Below the pieces are notes generated by a model. It saw only the letters and a list, made by a program, of their open reading frames with translations. It did no database searches and had not been told where the DNA came from. 14,073 bases of DNA from DATFWC01 sp045801465 (GTDB lineage Bacteria; Pseudomonadota; Alphaproteobacteria; Rhizobiales; Xanthobacteraceae): assembly GCA_045801465.1 (NCBI GenBank), contig JBJMSU010000241.1:1-14073 (forward strand). Direction: 5' to 3'. The position numbers and the translations under genes are program-made. Positions 1 to 5,893 of the stretch are shown piece by piece. Numbering within the stretch: position 1 is the first letter of the stretch; every line of letters begins with the position of its first letter.

Positions 1-191
1 CATTTCCAGTCGTCCGTATCCTTGTTCAGGTATTGCTCGATCGTTATCGCGCCGTCCGGCGATTTCTGGGTGTACTTCTCGTCGATCTTGTAACGAGCGG
101 GCGGAGCCTCCGGTTGCGCCGCGGCGGCCCCACTGCAGACGGCGATACTGCAGGCAATGAGCAGGCCGATCCAAGATGTCCTACCCTTCAT
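1..191 (-). CDS. Small exported protein of unknown function (N-terminal part; runs off the left edge)
   Basis: Only the first 63 codons are present; the rest lies beyond position 1. The ATG at 191-189 is preceded by a good ribosome site (AAAGGAG, seven bases before the ATG). The protein starts with a basic residue pair (MKGR), then a hydrophobic stretch (about residues 7-25) ending in an Ala-rich AAAA|Q region, which looks like a Sec signal peptide; a Cys at 19 makes a lipoprotein possible, but there is no clean lipobox. The mature part begins with a Pro/Ala linker and a charged stretch (RYKIDEKYTQKSPDG, then IEQYLNKDTDDWK). I recognise no domain and infer only an envelope or periplasmic location. 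It is on the same strand as the hydrolase upstream, but 292 bp separate them, so it probably has its own promoter. Confidence 0.72.
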   Translation of the reverse strand, partial: MKGRTSWIGLLIACSIAVCSGAAAAQPEAPPARYKIDEKYTQKSPDGAITIEQYLNKDTDDWK

Positions 192-483
192 TTTCTGGCT
201 CCTTTGATCTTCACGCGATTAGTCGCGCATGTCCCATCAAGTTTCATTGTGGGCACACTGGCGGCTGCGTTTGCCCGACTTCCGCTTTGGGTCAGATTCG
301 GAAGTCGCCGCGCATCCAAACCGAGTCTGCTTCTCCCCGGTGAGCCGACATTGAACATCTCGGTTCGCGGGTCCGCTTCGGGCCAATCGTTGCCCGAAAT
401 CAGGCGTTTAGCAAAAGGTCCATTTATCGGCTCATCACCGACGTCGAATGCACAGCGCAACGATCCCGGTGATTTCGACTTCG
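192..483. other. Gene-free spacer with copies of a short dispersed motif
   Basis: I see no credible gene here. A 90-codon open frame on the minus strand (460-188) has no ribosome site and no protein-like composition. The stretch contains TCCGCTTTGGGTCA at 281-294, inside a perfect 8-bp inverted repeat (CGACTTCC 276-283 / GGAAGTCG 300-307), and a looser copy, TCCGCTTCGGGCCA, at 372-385. The same motif recurs at 1541, 1585 and 2460. The promoter of the gene at 1-191 should lie in its left part. Confidence 0.5.
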
Positions 484-1359
484 CTACGCCGTCTGATGCC
501 GCTTCAGGAAGGTGCGCGCGCGGTTGATGGTGCGGACCTTCAACTCCGGCGGCTCCTTCCAGGGGAACACGGTGATCTCCGCGTTCGGGCAGAGCGAGGC
601 GACGTCAATTGAGGTCTGCAGCGGGTGCGCCACCACGTCGTCGGGCAGCACGATCATCGGCGTCTGGCACGACTTCGCGAAATCGCGCGACACGCTGTAC
701 ACGAAGTCGGGCTGCACGCGATAAAGATTGTGCAGGTATTTCTCGATGGTCTCCGTCGACACGTCGGGCCGGCGCTCGCGCAGCTCCTTGGCCCAGACGT
801 CGCGGCCGGCGTTGTACATGTAGTCCGGTTGCTCAGGCCGGTGTCCGACCGGCTGGCTCAGGACCGCGGCGACGACGCGCTGCGACGCGCGCTGCATCAG
901 CTTCATCGCGAACGGGCCGCCGATGCAGTTGCCGAAGAAGAAGAACTGGCGGATGCCGAGGTGATCCATCACCCCGAGCTGGTCGTCGGCGAACGCGCTC
1001 CACGGATCGTCGACCGGGACTGGGCCGGTGGACTCGCCGCCCGTGGCGTTGCGCTGATCCATGGTGATCACGCGGAAGTCGTTCTTGAACTCCTCCGGGA
1101 TATTGATCACCGCACGCGACCACACCGCGATGCATGAGTTCAAGCCGCCGCCCGGCGTCGCCAGCAGCGGGAAGCCTGAGCCGATCTCGGCGTAGCGGAT
1201 GCGGACATTGCCCTTCTCGTAAAATCCGATCTTGAGGCCCGCCGGCAAGCCCTGCGGGACTGCTGCCTGCGGCGCTTGCGCGAACACCCGCGGCGCGGTG
1301 GTTGCCGCGGCGGCGGCAGCACCGGTTGTAAGAACGGTGCGTCGGCTCGAATCGATCAT
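484..1359 (-). CDS. Tat-exported alpha/beta hydrolase with a Cys nucleophile elbow
   Basis: The 291-residue protein starts at the ATG at 1359, preceded by GAGAGG. The N-terminus carries a twin-arginine signal (S-R-R-T-V-L at 5-10, then an Ala-rich hydrophobic core to an AQA site near residue 29), so export to the periplasm in folded form is likely. The rest is an alpha/beta hydrolase fold: the oxyanion-side TPGGG at 68-72, the DQRNATGGES turn after strand 4 (101-110), and the nucleophile elbow G-N-C-I-G at 143-147. The nucleophile position is therefore Cys145 rather than Ser. Candidate acid and base residues are Asp240/241 and His245 (PDDVVAHP); no His sits at the usual place near the C-terminus. 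From the family I expect hydrolysis of an ester, lactone or similar bond; the substrate is unknown. It may be a single-gene unit, since wide gaps lie on both sides. Confidence 0.85.
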   Translation of the reverse strand: MIDSSRRTVLTTGAAAAAATTAPRVFAQAPQAAVPQGLPAGLKIGFYEKGNVRIRYAEIGSGFPLLATPGGGLNSCIAVWSRAVINIPEEFKNDFRVITMDQRNATGGESTGPVPVDDPWSAFADDQLGVMDHLGIRQFFFFGNCIGGPFAMKLMQRASQRVVAAVLSQPVGHRPEQPDYMYNAGRDVWAKELRERRPDVSTETIEKYLHNLYRVQPDFVYSVSRDFAKSCQTPMIVLPDDVVAHPLQTSIDVASLCPNAEITVFPWKEPPELKVRTINRARTFLKRHQTA

Positions 1360-1441
1360 CGGCTACCTCTCTTGTCGCTGTCGGGCGCTTGCGTGCGACC
1401 GGCGCTCAGCACTTAAGCCGTCGCGACAGTTCCAGGAATTT

Positions 1442-1546
1442 TGAGCGCTATTTGGTTGTACCACAGATGAAGCCAGTTGGGCGCGGCAATCGTGGCCGAC
1501 GTTGCATCCAGCAGTGCATCAATCGGCGGTCGCGAAATAGCGCTCA
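1442..1546. repeat. 105-bp segment bounded by a perfect 12-bp inverted repeat
   Basis: TGAGCGCTATTT at 1442-1453 is the exact reverse complement of AAATAGCGCTCA at 1535-1546, with 81 bp between them. The arms contain the self-complementary AGCGCT. No target-site duplication is visible outside the arms, so a miniature transposable element is possible but not shown. It could also be an imperfectly folded RNA stem or a pair of regulator sites. Confidence 0.5.
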
Positions 1547-1556
1547 GGGTCATCAC

Positions 1557-1588
1557 CGGACCTCGTGAGATGACTTCGACGAGGTCCG
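1557..1588. repeat. Perfect 10-bp stem-loop
   Basis: CGGACCTCGT at 1557-1566 pairs exactly with ACGAGGTCCG at 1579-1588 across a 12-base loop. There is no T-run after it on either strand, so it is not a standard intrinsic terminator. Its right arm runs into the motif copy TCCGCTTAGGGTCA (1585-1598). Confidence 0.55.
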
Positions 1589-1699
1589 CTTAGGGTCATG
1601 AACGGCCCAGCCGGCATGGTCCGGCGTCGAGTCCGTACTCCCCCAAACAGCGGACATTGTCCGGCGCCGCTGGCATGTCTCCTCCGTGCCAAAAGCGGA

Positions 1700-2368
1700 C
1701 TATGACCGCACAGTTGTTTTTCGTCGAGAATTGGACGCCGTCCATCCAATCAATTGTCCTACAAGCCAACCAATCAAACCGAGAAATGGTATGGGCGCCG
1801 TGAGCGCAGAGATAACAAAAGCAATGCCGAAGCCGTCATCAAAAATACTAGGAGCTGGGCCGGGCCAAATCATCGCGATGATTGGCAAACTGAGCATGGC
1901 CTCGATAACGCCAATGCCTTGCCCAGCATCGAAGACGTTGGAAACCATCGTCCAAGCCAGGGAAAACAATAAAACATTTGGGAGGGACATCGCCACCACG
2001 GAAAGCCACATCGCAGACCGGGCCGAGCCGAAATTCGGCCACAGGCGGCAAGTCAAGTATAAAGCGACAAATGGCCAGTTTATCACTGCGAAATCAAATG
2101 GCAGGTCTCCGATGAATGTTGAAAAACTATACCCAGAGGGTTCGGGTTGAATTAAACCGAACTTGTAGCCAAGATAGATCATGATAGCGAAGGCGCTTGG
2201 ACCGAGTGAAGCTATCGCAAACGCAATGAGAGGAACGTGAGTCCAAGCAAGCGACCGACTGCTTGCAGAAACCGCGTCTCGTCCCTTGCGATATGCGAAT
2301 AGTATCGCCAGCAGCATCACTGCGAGCGCCAAATATTTATACAAATCGTATTCTAGGATCGGCAACAT
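1700..2368 (-). CDS. Multi-pass inner-membrane protein of unknown function (lower GC)
   Basis: The 222-residue protein begins at the ATG at 2368; the ribosome site is weak (GAGTGA upstream). About six hydrophobic segments are visible: near residues 10-26, 44-68, 91-108, 118-142, 153-171 and 181-208. The C-terminus is basic (SRRKTTVRS), suggesting it lies in the cytoplasm. I recognise no family signature and no catalytic motif. A hand count over 1741-1920 gives 90 G or C in 180 bases, clearly below the surrounding genes, and codon third positions are less GC-rich. Its TAG stop (1702-1700) shares a base with the motif AAAAGCGGAC, and related motif copies lie upstream of its start. I infer that it may have been acquired horizontally. 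The continuous open frame and membrane-like composition argue that it is real. Confidence 0.68.
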   Translation of the reverse strand: MLPILEYDLYKYLALAVMLLAILFAYRKGRDAVSASSRSLAWTHVPLIAFAIASLGPSAFAIMIYLGYKFGLIQPEPSGYSFSTFIGDLPFDFAVINWPFVALYLTCRLWPNFGSARSAMWLSVVAMSLPNVLLFSLAWTMVSNVFDAGQGIGVIEAMLSLPIIAMIWPGPAPSIFDDGFGIAFVISALTAPIPFLGLIGWLVGQLIGWTASNSRRKTTVRS

Positions 2369-2458
2369 GACATCACTCTGAGCTTATTTGCGCGATTCGT
2401 GATGCTCAACCGTTGAGCAGTACAGCGCCAAATTCTTGCCGTGTCGAGGCAAATCAAT

Positions 2459-2530
2459 GTCCGCCTTGGGTCAAACTGAGAAGGACTCAGCGTGAGCAAA
2501 CTGTTTCTGGTTTGCCCCCGAAAGCGGACC
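2459..2530. repeat. Imperfect inverted pair of the dispersed TCCGCTT-type motif
   Basis: GTCCGCCTTGGG at 2459-2470 faces CCCCGAAAGCGGAC at 2516-2529, roughly a reverse complement, about 45 bp apart. The left half extends to TCCGCCTTGGGTCA (2460-2473), one base different from the copy at 281-294. The pair lies in the 235-bp gap between the membrane gene and the methyltransferase gene, where I find no coding sequence. I recall similar short motifs in intergenic DNA of Bradyrhizobium relatives but could not check this. Confidence 0.5.
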
Positions 2531-2603
2531 TCCGGAACTGCGTTTAATGAGTACACGCCCTAGTGTCATCCCGCTCTCGCGCCCAAGCGGCGCTCGGCTG
2601 GGT

Positions 2604-3248
2604 TCATATCGAGGATGGCCGGACATGAGCGCTAAGCGCCCAGAAGTGATCGAGCCGCATGATCGAAATGCGATCGCAAACATCGGCGACGTTTTCGTGC
2701 AGTTCCTCGTCGCTCGGATAGTTCTTCACGATCTCGTAGGCGGAGCCGTTGGCGAGCTTTCGCAGGGAATACTGATTTCCCGCTGCGTCCTGCCTGACGA
2801 TGGGGGGAGTGAGGCCTTCCACGTAGGTCTGATCGATCATCAGGATCAGTGCACCGGGCTGCAGGTGCGCGGCAAAGTGCGCCAAAAATTCCCGCCGGCG
2901 CTGCTTCTCGACGTGGGACCACCACAAATGCGCCATGCCGGCGTCGAAGATCTCAATGAACGGCGGGAGCGCATAAGCATCGGCCACGCGCAGGCTGACA
3001 TTCGGGCCGAGATCGCGTCTTGCCGCGATCGCCAGAGTCTCGCCGTTGTAATCGGTCGCCACGATGGCGCGCGCGACCGATGCCGCTGCTTGCGTCCAAT
3101 GGCCGGTACCGGCCGCGATTTCGAGAATCGTCCGTCCGCACGCACGCTCGACGAGCCAAGTCCTCAGGCGGGCAAGATCGCCCTGCCGTTCCGGCACTTC
3201 GTAGAACCTGTCGTATTCCGCAGCACGTTCGCGGTAGTAAGTTTCCAT
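2604..3248 (-). CDS. Class I SAM-dependent methyltransferase
   Basis: From the ATG at 3248 the protein has 214 residues. Motif I is clear (LEIAAGTGHW, 42-51), the acidic residue ending strand 2 is Asp66 (ATDYN), and motif III-like VADAYALPP holds Asp90; this is the Rossmann fold of small-molecule methyltransferases (Methyltransf_11/25 type). METYYRERAAEYDRFY is a typical start for such enzymes. The frame is open upstream to an ATG at 3371, overlapping the preceding S41 gene, but that extension is Pro/Ala-rich and unlike the family. A GTG nine to fifteen bases upstream of the ATG, behind GGGAG, is an alternative start. It follows the S41 gene on the same strand with an 82-bp gap, so co-transcription is likely. 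Cytoplasmic; the acceptor is unknown. Confidence 0.85.
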   Translation of the reverse strand: METYYRERAAEYDRFYEVPERQGDLARLRTWLVERACGRTILEIAAGTGHWTQAAASVARAIVATDYNGETLAIAARRDLGPNVSLRVADAYALPPFIEIFDAGMAHLWWSHVEKQRRREFLAHFAAHLQPGALILMIDQTYVEGLTPPIVRQDAAGNQYSLRKLANGSAYEIVKNYPSDEELHENVADVCDRISIMRLDHFWALSAHVRPSSI

Positions 3249-3330
3249 CGTATTCGGCACCACCACACTCCCGGGCGCCGGCGTTGCAGCGGCGGAGATG
3301 AAGCCGTCCGCCCGATCGCCGCCGGCGCAG

Positions 3331-4953
3331 CTATTTTGTGCGTCTTTTTTTGGTGAAAAGGCTTGCGGCATGGTTGATGAGATCGACGTTTCCGCGCAGG
3401 AGGTCGTCGCGCGTCATCTCGTAGCAGTGGTCTGGCGTCACGCCGAAATCCTCGATCTCGTTGCCGGCTTGCGGACCAACCCGCATGGCGCGGCGATATG
3501 CAACCCGCAGCTCGGCCCCGTTGGGGAGTTTTTGCGCGAACGGCTCCGCCCCCTGGAAATAGCCACGCAGATCGGAATAGGAGCGCGCGCTCGCGCCGCC
3601 GCCGCCGGTCGACTCGTCGACCCCGAGGACTATTCCGCCGTGGTCCTGAAAGCCGGCCAGGAAGTATTCAGTCGCGCTGTAGCAGAGGGCGTTGGCGATG
3701 ACGACGACCGGCCCATGGTAAATGGGCCCGTGGTCGTTGCATGCATCCGGATCCGTATAGGGGAAGCTCGCCGAGAATGTCGCGCCGGTCTCCACCGAGC
3801 GCTTGATCGATCCGATCCAGGACGACAGACCGTGCGGCCCGAGCTCGGTGTCGGACTTCCGCAGGTGGCAAAGCCGGAGCGTCAGCGGTGTGTTGATGAA
3901 GTACAGCCGCTGCGGCGCGATCTGCGGCCGGTCCGGGATGATCAGCTGGATGAGGCGCTCGGCCGCCCGGGTTCTTCCCCCGCCGTTGTCGCGGACATCG
4001 ACGATCAGTCCCTTGATGTTCTTGAAACGCTTCACGTGCCCGATGAACGCCTCCACCAGGTCATCCGCGACGGGTACGTCGAAGGTGAAGATCCGCACAT
4101 ACCCGACCGGCCCCGCCGACGTCGGCACCTCCTTCACCAGAAAAGGGTCGCGCTCGTCGACCTCCGGCTTGAACAGGATTCTGCGGAGTCGCCGAAGGTT
4201 CTCGACCTCGAGCGCCAGCCCACGCTGTCCGGTTTGGCTGGGCGGCATGGTGGCGACCAGCCAGTCGAAGTGCGTATCCCGAAGCTTGGCGCGGCCGGGG
4301 ACACGATAGGTGGCTTTCACCCAGTGCTCGTCCGGCGCGGGCGCATTTCCCAACGACCGGGAGGTCAGGGCGGCAAGGCCGAGCGCCCGCCGCGACGCAG
4401 GATTGGCGCCGCCCGATTGCGCGGCCGCCCGCTCGATCGCGCGCTCGATCGGAACGCCGTTCCAATACACCACCTCGACGCCCCGGCCAAAGCCGCGGTG
4501 TTCCGGTTTCATGAACGGCTTTGCCGTCTGCGAGACGATGTATCGGCGAACCCCGCCCGCCAAGCAGGCCTCGACCTTGAAGGGAAGCCAGGCATGCGCG
4601 TTAGCGAACGGTTCCGGCAGCAGATAGTTGGTATGCAAATCGCGCAGCGACATGAAGATGTCGGTCATCTCGGCATGAAATTGTCTGTCGCTGGTAAACT
4701 GCGGGAGACGGTAACGCAGCAGCCGCAGGCGACGCACCGGGTCGATCGCATACATTGCGCGTTTCAATGGCAGGTGGACGTAAAAGCCTTCCAGCAGCAT
4801 GATGGCTTTGTCGACCACTTGCGCCCGCTGGCGAGGAGTCAAGCCGTGTGCCCGGTCCAGGAATTTCGCCAAAGGCTGGCTGGTTCTCAGAACACTTCGC
4901 GCATTCTTGTGGATGGCTTGGATCGCACGCGCTGCAACGTAACCCTGCGGCAT
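3331..4953 (-). CDS. S41-family (tail-specific protease-like) peptidase, apparently cytoplasmic
   Basis: I chose the ATG at 4953 because GAGGAG stands seven bases before it; an upstream ATG at 5004 lacks this. The 540-residue protein has S41 landmarks: DLHTNY at 106-111, the IVDVRDNGGG strand-turn at 317-326, the NALCYSATEYFLAGF segment with the presumed catalytic Ser426, GVDESTGGGG at 444-453, and the closing DFGVTPDH near 502-509. In CtpA-type enzymes the last glycine-rich turn carries the general-base Lys (FGKG); here it is all Gly, so the enzyme would need a tricorn-like relay or be inactive. There is no PDZ domain that I can see and no signal peptide (MPQGYVAARAIQ), although most S41 proteases are exported. 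Residues 1-100 are a helical, basic extension. Its downstream partner is the methyltransferase. Confidence 0.82.
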   Translation of the reverse strand: MPQGYVAARAIQAIHKNARSVLRTSQPLAKFLDRAHGLTPRQRAQVVDKAIMLLEGFYVHLPLKRAMYAIDPVRRLRLLRYRLPQFTSDRQFHAEMTDIFMSLRDLHTNYLLPEPFANAHAWLPFKVEACLAGGVRRYIVSQTAKPFMKPEHRGFGRGVEVVYWNGVPIERAIERAAAQSGGANPASRRALGLAALTSRSLGNAPAPDEHWVKATYRVPGRAKLRDTHFDWLVATMPPSQTGQRGLALEVENLRRLRRILFKPEVDERDPFLVKEVPTSAGPVGYVRIFTFDVPVADDLVEAFIGHVKRFKNIKGLIVDVRDNGGGRTRAAERLIQLIIPDRPQIAPQRLYFINTPLTLRLCHLRKSDTELGPHGLSSWIGSIKRSVETGATFSASFPYTDPDACNDHGPIYHGPVVVIANALCYSATEYFLAGFQDHGGIVLGVDESTGGGGASARSYSDLRGYFQGAEPFAQKLPNGAELRVAYRRAMRVGPQAGNEIEDFGVTPDHCYEMTRDDLLRGNVDLINHAASLFTKKRRTK

Positions 4954-5153
4954 GCCCCCTCTCCTCTGTAAAACGACTATTCCATGCGGCAGGTGTCGAT
5001 GCAAGAAATACGCGCAGCGGCGAACTTATCATCCAAAAATTGCCGATGGGGGAGGGCGCGGCTTCCCGGCGCGGCCATCGTGCGCCACGCAAGATCCCAA
5101 ACGGGGTTGGGCAATCAAAGGCTCGCTGCAATGCCGAGCAATGTTGCCACGCG

Positions 5154-5375
5154 TCACCGGCGGTCATAAGCGCGGCGGACGGCATCCTCGATGATGCTTT
5201 CCGAGGCGTCATCCCAGCTTTTCATCCCACAATGGTCACAGACCCCGATCGGCACGGTCGCGCGACAATACAGATAGCCCTTGTCGGTCCACTGATAGAA
5301 ACCGATATCTTCGTTTCTCTTGATCACCCGCCCGCGTCGGCAAAAGTCACACCCTTCTGAATGATCGTCCGCCAT
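5154..5375 (-). CDS. Small zinc-ribbon-like protein (two CxxC motifs)
   Basis: The 73-residue protein starts at the ATG at 5375, with AGGGCAGG just upstream; a longer frame to 5519 exists but has no better start. It carries C9-x-x-C12 (CDFC) and C46-x-x-C49 (CDHC), spaced like a four-cysteine zinc ribbon, with a further Cys37. Between them lies a conserved-looking strand region (IGFYQWTDKGYLYC) and after them an acidic helix (SWDDASESIIEDAVRRAYDRR). I recall short proteins of this look in Bradyrhizobium relatives, annotated as hypothetical. Zinc binding is inferred from the cysteines; the function is unknown. It lies 200 bp upstream of the S41 gene on the same strand, probably as a separate unit. 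Confidence 0.75.
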   Translation of the reverse strand: MADDHSEGCDFCRRGRVIKRNEDIGFYQWTDKGYLYCRATVPIGVCDHCGMKSWDDASESIIEDAVRRAYDRR

Positions 5376-5587
5376 GACCTGCCCTGACAATCCCCCTGAG
5401 GGCATGCACGTTGCGCGTTCCCTGCCGCCAATGGGAATGTGGTGCGTGGGCGAGACCGACGTCTTGGCCCGGCTCGGTGGACTGCCGGCATCGCCGAAAA
5501 TGAGGGAGTTGCGCGCCATCGTTATGCCCTATCACCCGCCGCCGTTTCTCGGTTGAACTTCACTTTGCGCCATTTCGGCCCAGCGCG

Positions 5588-5605
5588 GTGTGAACTACTT
5601 CACAC
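5588..5605. promoter_or_regulatory. CRP/FNR-family-type operator (perfect TGTGA-N6-TCACA)
   Basis: The 18-bp dyad GTGTGAA-CTAC-TTCACAC is perfect and contains the full consensus of a cAMP-receptor-protein site (TGTGA 5589-5593, six bases, TCACA 5600-5604). It lies 288 bp before the start of the peptide-binding-protein gene and 212 bp before that of the zinc-ribbon gene. Which gene it serves and which regulator binds are inference; some GntR-type regulators use similar half sites. Confidence 0.5.
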
Positions 5606-5853
5606 GTGGATTTCTTCAATGACTTCGGGCATTTCCGGGCATGGCGTTCTGTGGATTGTGCCGCATCGCGCCGCCATGTAACAACCGGAGTCGCCGCCAG
5701 GTTCTTGATGGGCCGAAGGTTTCGCGATACCTGGGGCGGCGGGCGACAGATCGTCCGCGGACGATACTCGCGTCGTCCGTGTGCTCGGCTACGGGCGCCC
5801 GACCCGTTGCCGACGCAACCGCAAACCGCCGAACGCCTCGGCATCAGTCGCCA

Positions 5854-5874
5854 GCGATAGCTGGAAGCTATCGC
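5854..5874. promoter_or_regulatory. Perfect 9-bp dyad / hairpin just before the receptor start codon
   Basis: GCGATAGCT (5854-5862) and AGCTATCGC (5866-5874) flank a 3-base centre, GGA. It ends 19 bases before the ATG at 5894 and 5 bases before the GGGGG ribosome site. It could be an operator for a dimeric regulator or an mRNA hairpin at the ribosome-loading region. No T-run follows, so it is not a simple terminator. Confidence 0.5.
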
Positions 5875-5893
5875 GCTTTGGGGGTGACCAGCC

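Larger units (their letters stand above)
1360..1699. other. 340-bp gene-free region with nested inverted repeats and dispersed motif copies
   Basis: I find no credible coding sequence. The right-hand side as read on the minus strand must hold the promoter of the hydrolase gene. The region contains a perfect 12-bp inverted repeat spanning 1442-1546, a perfect 10-bp hairpin at 1557-1588, two direct copies of CGCT(C/T)AGGGTCAT at 1541-1553 and 1587-1599, and AAAAGCGGAC at 1691-1700, whose last base is part of the stop codon of the next gene. This pattern suggests layered remnants of small repeated elements rather than a gene. Confidence 0.5.
5376..5893. other. 518-bp regulatory leader between divergent genes
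   Basis: The zinc-ribbon gene and the peptide-binding-protein gene diverge from this stretch. I see no credible gene: the open frames have no ribosome sites. A short frame ending near 5863 reads AERLGISRQR, which resembles the end of a helix-turn-helix but is too short to interpret. The region holds three exact dyads: 5588-5605, 5750-5765 and 5854-5874 (each listed or discussed separately). I could not identify a confident -35/-10 pair. Confidence 0.5.

Noticed and set aside
188..460. 90-codon minus-strand open frame just before the exported-protein gene
   Set aside because: It has no ribosome site, overlaps the ribosome site and start of the next gene, and contains the dispersed motif copies, which points to non-coding DNA.
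2547..3356. 269-codon plus-strand open frame
   Set aside because: Antisense to the methyltransferase gene with motif I intact; no independent support.
3298..4971. 557-codon open frame on the plus strand
   Set aside because: It lies antisense to the S41 gene, has an Arg/Pro/Asp-rich composition without domains, and arises because GC-rich codons on one strand leave few stops on the other.
5006..5153. Short plus-strand frames upstream of the S41 gene
   Set aside because: Rich in Arg and Pro with no start signal; nothing supports coding in this 200-bp spacer.
5606..5863. Frame ending AERLGISRQR, resembling a helix-turn-helix end
   Set aside because: Only about ten residues look protein-like, no other part of a regulator is visible, and it has no start signals; it may be chance or a very old remnant.
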